NCBI GenBank assembly: GCA_002914805.1
Contig: JXTB01000033.1
Location: forward strand, 1,455,082 to 1,519,081
Length of the DNA: 64,000 nt
DNA from: Parasponia andersonii
Taxonomy: Eukaryota; Streptophyta; Magnoliopsida; Rosales; Cannabaceae
Direction: 5' to 3'
Position numbers and translations under genes: made by a program
Notes under the pieces: generated by a model
Database searches by the model: none
What the model saw: only the letters and a program-made list of their open reading frames with translations
Told to the model about the DNA's origin: nothing
In this document: positions 46,490-59,239 of the stretch, piece after piece
Layout of the letters: each line of letters begins with the position of its first letter
How positions within the stretch are numbered: the stretch's first letter is position 1

Positions 46490-49400
46490 TATGCTTAATT
46501 TTTGTAATAGTATTGTGGTCTTTTGACCCAATTAAAAAAAATAAATTGTGCTAAAGTGTTAAAAATTTTGAAAAAAAGGACTAAATTGCAAATAAAAAGG
46601 ACGAAACTAAAAGAATATCTGATAGAAACAGCCGCCCATGGCCAACCACCATAGTAGCTCCTCCTACCGCTATTGATGCTCACTAGCTACCAGAATTGAA
46701 CCGTCATCACTGGGCGAACTACCCGTCGTTGGTTCCAGGCCTACCGGAGCTCTCTTTCGACAAAAAACTCTGAAAAATGTAGTGGACATTTTTTCTCATT
46801 GGTGCCGATTCAGGCAATGTTTCGCTCTGAAACCAATCCCATTCGATTCCTCACTTTCAGATGTTAGTTTATTTTTAAGATAATTGTCATGATGGCTTGA
46901 CAAGCTTATTTGACATATGTATGTCGTTTCCTATGTCTTTATTGGTTGATTCCTATTCGTTATCATCTTTTTCTTTTTATGTCAATTTTATTTAGCTGAC
47001 AGTAGTGTATTTACTAAATGGATGTATGCGGATGATTTTGTTACTAAATTGAGTACTTAGAAACACAAATGATTTAGTGAAAATTATTTGGACTTTGGAT
47101 CTGAGGTTTTAATTTAAACTCTTTCACTAAAATTCATGATTTAATAAAAGTTTCTAAACTAATCAATTAGAATTTCTCTAAATTTTAAGTGAAGGTTTTT
47201 CTTAAGAAATTAAAAGTAATGGAAAGTTTTATGATTTTGTAATTTAGTTACTTTTGAGGACTAAATTTTAAAAATTTCAAGTATTTAATTTTCTGGAATT
47301 TTCATTTATTACTGTTTAGCTACTCTTGTGGCTAAGTGTAAGACCTGTTAGCAAGTTAAACAGAACATTAATGATCAGCTAGGTTACTTCAGTCGTAACG
47401 TATTTTAGAATAGAAATGTGATAAGGTTACTATAGACTTGGTAATAGGATTACTGAGGACTCAAAGTAAAAAATGATGTAGTTTGGGTTATTGTTGATCG
47501 AATGACTAAAATTGCCCACTTTATACCTACTCGGATTGACTTTTCTCTCAACAAACTCAATCATCTTTATATGGATTATATTGTTCATTTGCATGGAGTG
47601 CCTTCTAGTATAGTTTCTAATAGAGATTTGAGATTTACATCCAATTTTAAGAGAGCTTTACAGAAAGTTTTGGGAATAGAACTAAATCTCAGTATAGCTC
47701 ATCACCCATAGATGGATGGCCAATTTGAGAGAAAAATTTAGAATCTATAGGATATACTTCGCTCATGTATACTAGATTGTAGTAGAAGTTAGGATGATCA
47801 CTTGTCATTAGTGGAATTTACATAAAATAACAGCTACCCAACTAGTTTAGGTATGGCTCCATATGAGGTATTATATATGAGACCATGCAAGTTGCCCTTG
47901 TGTTGGGCTGACATAGAGGAGAAAGTTATTCTTGGGCCAAAACTGATACAAGAGACTGCTGAAAAGATCAACATGATAAGAGAAAGACTTAAGGTTGTTC
48001 AGAGTCGTCAAAAGAGCTATGTTGATCCCCTAAGATAAGAAGTAGAGTTTGATGTTAGTGATCAAGTATTTCTAAAAGTCACACTAAGGTGTAAAGTCGA
48101 TAGGTTTAGAGTTGAAGGAAAGTTAGCTACAAGATATATTGGACCATTTATGATTACTGCAAGAATCGGGCCAGTAGCATATAAATTGGACTTACTGCTG
48201 TAGTTGGATCATGTGTAGAATGTCTTTCATGTTTTAATGTTGAGGAAATACATTCCTGACCCATCTCATGTGATTTAGTACGTGGAGATACTAATTTAAG
48301 AGGATGTTACCTATAAAGAGCAACTAGGTCGAATAATGGGAAGAGAACTCAAACTACTTTGTAACAGAGAAATTTCACTTATCAAAGCTCTTTGGAATCA
48401 CCATAAAGAAAAAAGAAGCTCCTTAGGAACTTCACAGTAGAGAAATTCTACTTGTCAAACCTCACTTGTTTAATTTTCAGCTTGAGGTTATACTTTGAAT
48501 TTATGCCTTGTACTTGAATTTCGGAACAAAATTCTTTGATGAGGGAATGATGTAAAACTCCTTAATTTCTATAACGGTATTATGGTCTTTTGACCTAATT
48601 TTTCAAAAAAAAATCCCAATTTGGGCTAAAGTGTTAAAAAATTTCAAAAAAGAGACTAAATTGAAAATAAAAAGGATGAATCTAAGAGAAAATGTGAACA
48701 GTAGGGACTTAGTACAATTTTTAAAAAATTGCATAGCCGAATTACTACCTAGCCACGTGTCATCTTCAGCCACTTCCCTTCTTCCTTCCTTTCTTTTCCC
48801 CTCACCTTCTCTCTCTTCCCCTTTGACGGAAACAACCGCCCACAGCCAGCCACTGAAGCAACTCCTTTTACTGGCATTGATGCTCACCAGCTGCCGGAAT
48901 CGAAGCGCCGTCGCCGAACAAATAACCCACCACTGGTTCCAATCCCACCAAAGCTCTCTATCACCGAAAAATGCTGAAAAATTCAACAAGCGTTTTAGCT
49001 CACGGACGCCGATTCTAACAACGTTTTTCCAAAAATTGGTCCCATTCGATTCCTCTCACTTTTAGGTGTTGATTTACTTTTGAGATAATTATCATGGTGG
49101 CTTGACAAGTTTGTTTGGCATATGTATTTCGTTTCCTACATCTTTATTAGTTGGTTCTTATTCTATATTATCTTTTCCTTTCCATATTAAATTTATTTAG
49201 CTAATAGTAGTGTATTTACTAAGTGGATGTACGCAGATGATTTTACTATTAAATTATTAAATTGAGTATTTAGAAACATAAATGATTTTATGTAAATTAT
49301 TTGGACTTTGGATCTAAGGTTTTAATTTGAACTCTTTCACTAAAATTCATGATTTAATAAAAGTTGCTAAACTAATCAATTAGAATTTCTCTAACCTTTA

Positions 49401-49587
49401 AGTGACAATTTTTCTTGAGAAATTAAAAGTAATGGAAAGTTTCATGATTTTGTAATTTAGTTACTTTTGAGGACTAAAAATAAAAATTTTAAGTATTTAA
49501 TTTTCTAGAATTTTGAAAAATTATTGTTTATTATTATTTCAACTTAAAACCACTAAAAATCATGGCCTTAGATTTCTGGTCCTGACA
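46490..49587 (+). mobile_element. Ty3-gypsy element, internally deleted (LTR-integrase-LTR)
   Basis: Two related LTRs frame a short interior. The left LTR is about 46490-47330 and the right about 48550-49587. They share TATTGTGGTCTTTTGACCCA-like starts, the CCCATTCGATTCCTC phrase, and an end part with TTTGGACTTTGGATCT. The right LTR begins TGTAAAACTCC and ends GTCCTGACA. The interior (about 1.2 kb) keeps only the integrase end of pol. LTR divergence and the stop-ridden integrase show age. Confidence 0.75.
47460..48290 (+). pseudogene. Gypsy integrase C-half, broken
   Basis: Read in order: VDRMTKIAHFIPTRIDFSLN, LHGVPSSIVSNRDLRFTSNF, LNLSIAHHP, a stop where family members have Gln, MDGQFE, then GMAPYEVLYMRPCKLPLCWA and ILGPKLIQETAEKINMIRER, RQKSYVDPLR, and the start of the C-terminal beta-barrel (VSDQVFLKV). 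The integrase core would supply the catalytic Asp and Glu; the Asp in SNRDLRF is kept. The rest of pol (protease, RT, RNase H) is missing. Confidence 0.88.
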
Positions 49588-49900
49588 GATTGTGTTATTA
49601 ACATTTCCTCAACTGTTATTTCTTTATAATTGGCTAGTTATTAGGATCAAGGTAGATTATATCAATAAGAGCTTTTAAATTACTCAAATGGCTAGTACTT
49701 ATAAATATGTGAGTACGTAGAAATACGAGCGATAATGTCCAATTTTTTTTTATTATTATTCAATTGGTTAATAATTAGAAATAATAAAAATTATGTGAAA
49801 TTTTTTATTTATTTAATTATATATTTTTTTTCATCTAATTGTATTAAAGTGGATAAGAAATAAATGTTGGTAGATAGATTATCTACTCAGTATAAAAAGA
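49588..49900. other. AT-rich spacer
   Basis: Short intergenic DNA between the gypsy LTR and the tnp2 relic; nothing recognised. Confidence 0.5.
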
Positions 49901-51030
49901 AAATGTATAGCATTTTGGAGTTTGTTATAGAAAATAAAAAAGATCCCAATTGCATTGTATGCCCTTGTTTTAAATCTTGAAATTCACAAAAGATATGCAT
50001 TCAAAATATAAAAGAACGCGTGTATTTGAATAAAACATATCAAAATTAAAAGCATTAGATTTGGTTTGTGAAAAATCTAGAACTACTGAATGTACAGGTA
50101 ATAACTATAGGTTAGATTTTGAGGGCAATCTTTTCGAAATGATAAAAGACATGCACTTATAGATCTTATAAGTTTTTAATCATTATAAGTTTTTAATCAT
50201 TACTATGATACTGAGAAATTGATCTATTCATGTTGCACAAAATTCAGAAAATAGTCTTCACTACTTAAATTGTATAATTTAAAAATAAAACACGTATGGA
50301 TTAATATCAGTTTTTCAATCTTGTTAGCTTTACAAGAAAATATGTTGCAAAAAGAGAATGAGATGTTGTATTCCTTTTGTAAGGCTAAAAAGACTTTGTA
50401 TTCATTAGATATGCCGAATAAAAAAAAAATCACATTTCTTTAAATGATTGCATTTTATACCGTAACAAATTTAAAAAAGCAATGTCTTATCCAGTATATA
50501 GTTAGCCTAGATAGTAACAGAATAAGAATTTTGAAAAACTAAGTGTTAGAACTCTAGCAAAAATTTTGTAGTATATTTTTCTAATTCCTCAATTTACTCA
50601 TCTATTCAGAAATTGTATGCATACTAAAGATAACATGGCATACAAAAAATAGGATAGAAGATTGTAAACTTTAACATCTAGCCAATTTACCGACTTGGAA
50701 AATAAAAATTACAAATGGCCTACTTTTGGGAGAGGTCTAAGAAACCTTCATATTGGCCTGTCTATGGATGAAATTGATCCTCATATAACTCTTAGTAGTA
50801 AAAATAGTTGTTCAACTGCAGTGCTTCTTCCATGTTTGTGTATGAAAAGAAACTTCATACTTCTTACAATGTTAATAATAGGGCCTAGATAAACTGATAA
50901 ATTTAGCCCTATTAATTGATGATTTGAATAGTTTATGGAATGGTGGTACTAAATCTTATGATACATATAAGGATGAATATGACACTCTCAAGGTTATATT
51001 ATTATTAATAATCACTGACTACCATATATA
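49900..51030 (+). pseudogene. tnp2: Second tnp2 (CACTA) transposase relic, plus strand
   Basis: The plus strand reads FVIENKKDPNCIVCPCFK (about 49920-49975), like the CPCxKC start of tnp2 proteins. Then comes KKTLYSLDMPNKKK (about 50390), then LGLSMDEIDPHITLSSKNSC and PCLCMKRNFILLTMLIIGPR (50758-50892), and after a frame change LWNGGTKSYDTYKDEYDTLK (about 50935-50990). These are the central tnp2 blocks in the right order. No CACTA termini were found around it. It is separate from, and opposite in strand to, the element at 13.6-23.3 kb. Confidence 0.75.
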
Positions 51031-52584
51031 TAGAAATTAATATTAAAAATTCGTTAAATTATGCAAAGTTATCCTATTTGTAATGATAAAATACAAATTA
51101 TCGATTCTTAATACATGCTAGAAAATTAAGTTATATTATATATATTAGGCCACAAAAGATTTTGCCTTCTACATATTAGAAGTATTCATCGTTCGTAAGA
51201 TCTCACTTTAAAGAAATATTAGAATAATAGATAAAATAAGAGAACTCTTACCTCCCTACTACTTGAAAAAAAAAAATACAAAGAAAACAAAAAATAAATT
51301 TCCCTACAAAAGGGAAATAACTGAAATGCTACATATTAAGGGTGAGTAGAAACTAAGGAGGTACTCTCCTTATATAGGAATTAAGCTTCCTTTCACCTCC
51401 ATCTTTTGCCGATATGGAACATTAGGCTACTTCAATTTTTCAAAACAATTTAGCCGATTTCTATCATATATAATACAACATTTGACATCTTTGGATAGTG
51501 CAATTATTTATTTATTAATAATCTTTATCATTAATTTCATGATTTGGAAGCATTAGGTGTTACTTATCATTTACCACTTATGTTTACTAGATCCTCTAAA
51601 CTTAAGTCTCTATAAGAAAATTAATTTAATGATGATCAACTTTGTAAATTTGTAAATGCAAGTATATGCTATCGTAATAAGTAATATAGTATGAGTATGA
51701 ATATCATCCCACAGAGACTATTAATTTACTAAGTACCGAAATTTAGCTAACACTAATTTTATTTGAATTAATCGACTAAAGAAAAATTAAATTAAATTAA
51801 AACTAAAAATAAACTAAAAGCAATAAAAATAAATGAGAATGAAAATTAAAAGCGTAAAATAAAACACGATGTAAATCAATGAAATTAAACCTAGGGATTT
51901 TTGATTTCTCTATAACTAATTCACTCTAAAAATTCTCTATTTCATTAGCCCAAAATTATTCCCCTAGTTGATAGTCGAGATTCCCTAATTCATTCATTCT
52001 CTTCTCATGAGTTAAAGCAAAAAATACCCTTAATTATTAGTTTACTATATTCCTATGTAAATTAAACTAATTAAGAATTCATTATTATCTATGGAAACTC
52101 ATATAGCAACTACACAAATATGTAAGTATATTCATATTTTATATGCAATCTATGGTTTTAAATCTAATAAGCTAAACACATAAACCTCCTTCCAGTTTCA
52201 TTATGATAAAAAAATCATCTATTAAGTGGCCAGTTAAATAGAGCTATTAAGAACAGAATTGAAAACTCAACTATGAAAAATAATTCATATTTTAAATTAA
52301 AAGAAAAATATTACAGCATCATAGTTAGGCTATATTGTAGCCTTAGAAAAAGAAATTTAGAACATAACTTAACTAAGAAAAAGAATATTAAATGTAAACA
52401 TTTTTAAGAAAATAATATTCTAAAACTAATAATAAAATCAAACTAGAAAAATCATAGCTGAAGAGATTCCACTCTATTACTCTATCTCCCACTAACTTTC
52501 TCTCTATAAACTACAATATTTCTCTCACTAGAATGGTGTATTATTTCTCCTTATATCCTATAGTCCTTTTATAGTTATAGAGAG
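51030..52584. repeat. AT-rich DNA with a diverged LTR-type repeat
   Basis: From about 51633 to 52560 the text GATGATCAACTTTGTAAATT, GCAAGTATATGCTATCGTAA and ATCATCCCACAGAGACTA resembles the head of the CAAGTATAC repeat family (compare 38990 and 62480). No coding is seen. 51030-51630 holds nothing recognised. Confidence 0.45.
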
Positions 52585-53900
52585 TGTAAGTCTAAGGTTA
52601 GCTAACTTAAGAGGAGGGGCGGGTGAATTGGATTTTAAAAACTTTTACAAACTTTTTTTGAAAGATAAGTAGATTTAGCAAGTAAAAGCTATAACAAGTA
52701 AAAATAGACAAATTATATACATAAACTCAAGATAAATAAATTTAAGAAGAAAGAGAAAGAGAAACACAACCACTATTTTTACGAGGTTCAACAAATACGA
52801 TGGTTGTTCTATATCCCTAGCTTTTAGTAATTATCTACTATCAGATTAAGAGAATGAGCTTGATCGTCCCTTTTACACAACAAGTGTTTACTTCTTAGAT
52901 ACACTTACGTCTTTATAATAACTTTGAATCTGACTTTATCATGCCTAACATGGATTGTTTTGACTCCAGTGCCAATCTCACCTAAACCGAGTTGTTATGA
53001 ATCCGATGTCAACCTTATCTCACAAATATAATTTGATTTTATTTGTTGATATGCTCAACTAGAATCCCTCTAATAAAAAGTATTGATACAATGTAAGCCT
53101 AGAGAAAATAAGTGAAAACACAAAGTATGACCTAGTCTGGCTCAATTGACTTTTGTGAAAGAGTGAATTTAAAAGTTTGATTCACAAAAGATGAAGAAAG
53201 TATGTATAAAGCAATATAAGAATGTTCAAAAGTTATTTCAAGTGTTAAAAAAGCTTCCATTTAAAGACTAGAATGAAAACTAGCCGTTTTCGGCTATTTG
53301 ATAGACAATCTGTCATTTTTGATAGACCGAAAGTTCACTTTTGGTATACTGAATATATTAGCTGTTAAAAGTGCGGTTCTAATGGTCAAATTTTCAAAAA
53401 TTCATTAAAAACAAAAAACAGAAGAATCGATGGACCGATTCTACCCAAGAGTGTATTTTCAATTTTATTTCAAGGTTTTTTCAATTGTTTCCAAAAAGTG
53501 GCTTTATAAATTGATTTAATAAGTAATATAAGAACTATAGAAATTCATAAATCAATTTAAAAGCTTATGTAAAATAAATTTTATATTTTAATTAGAAATA
53601 AATAGATTTGACAGCTTAGCTTTGAAAAATGCTAATTATATAAAAAAATTTGAGCCATTAAAATCATATAATGTGTAGACAAATATTTAAGTACAAGAAC
53701 TAAGTATAAAACCTTTGTTGTCTAAGTCTTGTATTCTTGATTTTTTTTCTTCAAGCTCTTTCTCATAATCTATCTTGAATGTTTTGTGATCCTTTCAATT
53801 TAACTTACTACACACTCAAGTAGATTATTAGTTCTTAATCATATATTTGTTAACTTCAAGATATGAGAGTAGAACTGATGATACATAGCATGACTCAACA
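52585..53900 (-). repeat. 3' LTR of the Sirevirus-like element
   Basis: The inner edge is firm: TGTTGAGTCATGCTATG when read on the minus strand from 53900, directly after the polypurine tract. The outer edge near 52585 is a guess from a TG and the usual GGGCGGGTGAATTGGATTT text just inside it. Confidence 0.7.
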
Positions 53901-54409
53901 ATCTTCCCCTTTTTGATGATAACAAATATTTGATTTAAAAGAAAATAGGGAATGTAAAATAAGTAGAGATAAGCATCCTTACTGACTTTAAAGCTCCCTC
54001 TCAAAATATAATTTTAGAGAGTAAAACTCCCCCTTAAACTTTTAAAAAGTGCATATTTTGAATATGTTGCTCATGAAAATTAATTGAAATAATCTAGCTT
54101 ATACCACTTGTTAATTAAAATTTGAAATGCTCATGGATACCAATTAAAAAATTAAAAAGTTCATGGATACCAATTAAGGAAAGATTTAAATCATACATAT
54201 TCTCTCCCTTTTGATATCATCAAAATAATACACAAGAGAGAATAGCAAAGCAAACATAATATCCATCGTAAAGCAGATGAGGATTTCATACAAGAAACCA
54301 TAAAAAATAAGCAAATAGCTCATATAAAAATAACCAAAAATCAACTAAGAAAAAATAAAAGTAGACAACTAAGAAGGAGGGAAACACCCAAAAGAAGACA
54401 GCATCATCC

Positions 54410-55340
54410 TCATCATCTCGTCCTATAGATCTTGAAGGATCTGGAATTGACTTTCGGATATCTGATAGACGGAGTTAACATCAGCTGAGAGAATTTGGTA
54501 ATGCTCAAGCTCGGTATCATAAAGATGCTATATGTCGAGCTTAATGATGTTGAGGCATTCAAAAATACTGTGGAAGGCCTCAACAAAGTTGAAAGATTAA
54601 CTAGGAATGCCTTTTTGTGGAGCAGGAGCCTCCTCAACGCCTTCAGTAGCTTTACTACCTCCTGCTTCTTGTTAAGCACCTACCTCTTGCACATGTGCCT
54701 GTCTGATCTTGGCAATCCATGCGTTGTTGATAAATGTGAAGATTAAAAGTCTTATTATTGATCTCCACATCTATAGACCATGGTTTGCGTTCAGCCTCAT
54801 TAATGGTCAGAATGTTGAAATGTTAGAAGATGGGAGTGAGAAGGAAACCATAAGGAATAGAAGATCTCATATTCTCTATAGCATTGATCATCTTATGAAG
54901 AATAAAGAATAGTAAGTCTAGACTTCTTCTAACAAGAAAGGAATCAATGAAATAGATATCACCAAAGGTGGGTGCATCCTTATGACCAGCTCTAGGGATC
55001 ATGTTCTGAGACACGAATTGAAAGACAATCCTAGCCTCTAGAGTAAGATCAGTGACACGAGACTTAGGTTGAAACTATCAAGGGAACAAACGCAGAGCAA
55101 GGCTTATTGAGGATCAAAATCCTCGATCATAAGCAAAGTGTTAGTAATAGGAAACTTGCAACCACCTATAGGAACATGTAGGATATCAGTAAGGAGTTGT
55201 TCAGTGACAGAAAAATTAATTCCCTTAAGGGAACTAAAGATAGTATGTTGACCCCGAGAAATATTGGTATATGTATAAAAACCTCTAATCAACCTAAGAT
55301 ACCCTATCTCCCTAATGGAGTAGAATTCAGTCCATCCCAT
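54410..55340 (-). pseudogene. Envelope-position / plant-transposon-type ORF of the Sirevirus-like element
   Basis: Three minus-strand pieces are seen. 55104-55340 reads GWTEFYSIREIGYLRLIRGF and GINFSVTEQLLTDILHVPIG. 54823-55014 reads SQNMIPRAGHKDAPTFGDIY and INAIENMRSSIPYGFLLTPI. 54413-54679 is a Leu/Ser-rich tail. The first two have the style of the 'putative plant transposon protein' ORFs that sit between RNase H and the 3' LTR in Sireviruses, a place called envelope-like in SIRE1. There is no proof of an envelope function, and no signal peptide or clear membrane segment can be read. Frames are broken. Confidence 0.5.
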
Positions 55341-55599
55341 ATTTTTAATATAATAAAAAAAGTTGACATATGATAAATCTCTAAAGTTGAATATTCAACC
55401 CCAAATATATTCAACTCCAAATAATACTCTTTTTGGAAAAGATTTCTTTATACCTGGTCATGAGAGCAGGAGATTCAAGAAGAGGAGTGTCTAACTGTGT
55501 CTTAGTGCATTGTTTTTATTCCTCAGGAAAAATTTTCTTCCCATTTCACCTTGGATTTTCCCTTATAGGAACCATTGAATCAAGAGAAGACAAAAAAAA

Positions 55600-56010
55600 A
55601 AAAAGGAATTTCGGATTCTAGGGTTTTATGGAATGAGAAAACTGATTTAGATACAAAGGAGTGCAAAAACCAAAGATCAAGAGTAAAAAAGCGACGAAAT
55701 CAACTCTTGTTAGGTGAAAATTGAGAGATTTGGTGAGAAAATTGAGTAGGAATGAGAAGAGATGAAAATAGAGTGTGAGAGAGAGAGAAATTTCAGTTGA
55801 AAGAATGTGAAAAATTATGAAGAAAAACATCAAAATGGCTTAAATACATTCGAAACTGTGCGATTTCGGCAGACCAAAATCCCAGTTTTGGTCTGCCGAC
55901 TCTTCTAGAGAGAACTATCTTTCTAGGACAGTTTTTTGGCAGATCAAAATTGGGTTTTCGGATTCTAGGTTTTTTTTGAAATGAGAAACTGATTTAGATG
56001 CAAAACAATT
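55600..56010. repeat. Short duplicated segment in the Sirevirus-like element
   Basis: TTCGGATTCTAGGGTTTTAT at 55611 and TTCGGATTCTAGGTTTTTTT at 55957 head two related segments (followed by GAAACTGATTTAGATnCAAA). Between them is a GGCAGACCAAAATCCC and its inverted partner TTTTGGTCTGCC, a small hairpin (55868-55901). Confidence 0.65.
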
Positions 56011-56202
56011 TTAAACGATGAAATTGATTAAAACAACATTAAAAAACATCATCACACAAGCAATTTAACAAGTATACAAGATGAAACAAACAATAATTGA
56101 ACAAGAAAAAAAATCAATGAAGCTTATTATGATCAATCATACCAAGTTCTCTACAAATCATGCAAATAGGATCCTCATTGAGAGGTTTAGTGAAGATATC
56201 AG

Positions 56203-57079
56203 TTAGTTGTTTTTCAGTTCATAAAGAACAATATCACCTTTTTGCATATAATCACGAAAAAAATGATGCCTAATATCAATATGCTTGGCTCGTGAATGTG
56301 AAATTGGACTTTTGGACAAATTAATAGCACTAGTATTATCACATTTAATAGGTACGTGATAATAATGTATTCCAAAATCTAGGAGAGTTTCTTTCATCCA
56401 AAGAATTTGAGCACAATAGCTACCAGCAGAGATATAATTCAGCTTCAGTAGTAGAAAGAGAAACATAATTTTGTTTCTTATTAAACCATGATACAAGTGA
56501 ATAACCAAGAAAATGACAAGTGCTACTAGTACTCTTGCGGTCAGTTTGACAACCGACATAGTCTGTATCTGAAAAAATAGTAATTTTAAAGTGTGTACTT
56601 TTTGGATATCATAATCCTAGATTCATAATACTATGAAAATATTTCAATATATGTTTTACTGCACTAAGATGTGATTCCTTAGGATTGGATTGAAATCTAG
56701 CACATAGACAAACACCAAACATTATATCTTGTCTACTAGCTGTTAAGTAAAGAAGTGAGCTGATCATACCTCGATATTTAGTAATATCCACTGTATTACC
56801 ATTTTTATTCTTGTCTAGTTTGATTAAAGAGCTCATTGGTGTTCTCATTGATTTGGAGTTCTCTATATCAAACTTCTTGACCATATCTTTGATGTACTTG
56901 GATTGATTGATAAAAATACTTTCTTTGCTTTTTTTGAATTGAAGTCCGAGGAAAAAATTGAGTTCTCCCATCATACTCATTTCAAACTCATCATGCATAC
57001 ATTTAGAAAATTCTTCACAAAGAGACACATTAGTAGCACCAAATATAATATCATAAATATAAATTTGAACTAAAATCAT
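56203..57079 (-). pseudogene. Copia RT C-half and RNase H
   Basis: 56609-57079 on the minus strand is the RT C-half: MILVQIYIYDIIFGA, FEMSMMGELNFFLGLQFKKS, TPMSSLIKLDKN, YRGMISSLLYLTASRQDIMF. The RT active site normally reads YVDD; here it is YIYD (about 57050-57061), so one catalytic Asp is lost. 56203-56559 is RNase H: SAGSYCAQILWMKETLLDFG, KCDNTSAINLSKSPISHSRA, KHIDIRHHFFRDYMQKGDI. The two are separated by a stop. The match to SIRE-type copia is strong. Confidence 0.9.
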
Positions 57080-57145
57080 TTCTCCTTTTTTTTCTTTTTA
57101 TAAAAAGAGTAGTATCTACTTTTCCCATAGTGAAACCATTTAAAA

Positions 57146-57560
57146 TTAAAATTTAGTCAATCTATCATACCAAGCTCTAGGAGCTTGCTTTACACCATAA
57201 AGAGCCTTTTTCAATTTGAAAACATGATCCGGATACTTATGATTTTGAGAACTAGGGGGTTGGGCTACATATACTTCTTCTAAAATGTATCCAATTAGAA
57301 ATGCACTCTTAACATCCATTTGATATAGAATAAAATCTTTATGACATGCAAATGCTAAGAGCATGCTTATGGACTCTAATCTTGCAACGGGTGCGAAGGT
57401 TTCTTCATAATCGATACCTTCTTCTTGATTGAAACTTTGAAACACTAATCTAGCTTTATTTCTCACAATCACCCCATACTCATCTACTTTATTTCTAAAG
57501 ACCCATTTAGTCCCAATAACCGATTAGTCCTTCGGTCTTGGAACTAACTCCCATACATGA
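57146..57560 (-). pseudogene. Copia RT N-half
   Basis: Minus strand: NKARLVFQSFNQEEGIDYEE, TFAPVARLESISMLLAFACH, YQMDVKSAFLIGYILEEVYV, FKLKKALYGVKQAPRAWYDR. The first catalytic Asp region (QMDVKSAFL) is intact. The upstream text NKVDEYGVIVRNKARLVF continues past 57472 with a stop or frameshift. There is a break near 57100-57145 before the RT C-half. Confidence 0.9.
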
Positions 57561-58129
57561 CTTCTTTTACATTGATTTAGTTCTTCAAGCATAAGCTAAA
57601 ATCTATGATTCATCATTTTCAGCATCTTTAAAATTTTTTGGTTTAATTTAAGAGATAAAAGCCATGTTATTGCAAATATTTCTAAGTGATGCTCTAGTCT
57701 TGATACTTGAAAAAGATCACCTAGAATTTCATCTTTAGGATTAGCATATTTGAATTTTAAATCTTGAGGGAGAAAAAAAGTGTTACCATTGTCGCTTTCC
57801 TTTTCTTCCTTAAGATCTTATTGTTATAGTTGAGTGCATTTCTCTTCATTTGATTTCTTATTTGCATTTAGTTCATTCACACTTGGTTCAAAACTACAAC
57901 ATCATCATCATTCAATTTTCTCTCCTCATGGAGAGCGTTAGACTCATCAAAAATAACATGCATAGATTCTTCTACTACCAATGTTCTTTTATTGAAAACT
58001 CTATAAGTTGTACTAGTAGTGGGATATTTAAGGAAAATACCAACATCAGAATTGAATCAAATTTTCCCAAGTTATCTTTAGTATTCAAAATAAATATTTG
58101 CAACCAAAAACTTTAAAATAGCCAATGTT

Positions 58130-58760
58130 GGGGTTTATCTCTTTCCAAAGCTCATAAGGTGTCTTGTTCAAAATTGGCTTTATCATAACTCTATTTACAA
58201 TATGACAAACGATACTTACCACTTCGGCCTAAAAATATTTGGCAAACTGTTTTCATTTAGTAAACTTTGTGCCATTTCTTGTAAGGTTCAATTCTTTCTT
58301 TCTACAACTCCATTTTATTATGGAGTTCTAAGAGCGAAAAAATTATGATCAAAACTATTTTTGTAGCAAAATGCTTCTGTTTCATTATTTTCAAACTCAC
58401 CACAATGATCACTTCTAATAGATCTGATGGTGTAGCCTTTTTCATTTTGCACTTTCTTACAAAAGATAGTAAGTATATTTAAAATATCATTTTTATGAGT
58501 AATAAATAGAATCCAATTTAATCTTGAAAAATCATCTACTATCACAAAGCATACTATTTTCCACCAAGACTAGCTACTTTTGATGGTCCAAATAAATTAA
58601 TGTGAAGTAGTTGCAAAGGTCTAGAAATAGTAATGACATTTTAGATTTAAAAAAAACTTTTCACTTGTTTTCCAAATTGACATGCATCACAAACTTTGCC
58701 TTTTTCAAAAAATAAATTAGGTAGACCACTAACAAGGTTTTTCTTAGAATGTTTAGAAAT
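58130..58760 (-). pseudogene. Copia integrase core
   Basis: 58318-58545 reads IVDDFSRLNWILFITHKNDI, IRSIRSDHCGEFENNETEAF and HNFFALRTP. These contain the two catalytic Asp regions (VDDFSR and RSDHCGEF). Further text at 58150-58310 continues the integrase (NSLPNIFRPKW-like) but is broken. Upstream, toward 58750, are HGKFCD-like pre-integrase words in several frames. The catalytic core is recognisable but not open. Confidence 0.82.
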
Positions 58761-58834
58761 AGTATTCATACTAGCATGCCCAAGTCTTCTATGCCAAAGT
58801 CAAGAGTCATCTTTTAAAACCGAAAAACATTATC

Positions 58835-59119
58835 TTAACTAACATATTTTTCAATATCAATAGTATAAACGTTGTCTTTTCTTTCACGTTCAGAAATAAT
58901 TTCTTTTGAACAAATATCCTCAATCAAGTATTTGTGCTTAAGGCTATTAACAAGTAAAATATTTTCTATAATAAGAGAAGAAGTGGAACTAATGTTACCT
59001 ATATCCAAAATCTTGCCTTTAGTATTGTCTCTAAAAGTAACATGCCCTCCATTCTTTTTTGTACACGATGAGACCAAGGAATAGTCGCCAGTCATGTGTT
59101 TGGAGCAATCATTATCCAA
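58835..59119 (-). pseudogene. Copia protease / pre-integrase segment
   Basis: It starts LDNDCSKHMTGDYSLVSSCT. Copia proteases read LDSGCSRHMTG, so the catalytic Asp is present but the Ser-Gly that normally follows is Asn-Asp. It continues GGHVTFRDNTKGKILDIGNI and ENILLVNSLKHKYLIEDICS, which is the usual protease to pre-integrase run. Confidence 0.85.
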
Positions 59120-59239
59120 GAATCAAAAGTTCTTCTTCTTTTGTACTTACAGATAAGAATCAAATTTTGATTTTTGGTACCCACACTAATTTGCGCCCTT
59201 GAGTGTTAGTTCTAGATTCTTTCAGTGCCCAAGCTAGTT

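Noticed and set aside
48603-49065. ORFs of 128 and 144 codons on opposite strands
   Set aside because: Both lie inside the gypsy 3' LTR, and similar text is present in the 5' LTR without the open frame.
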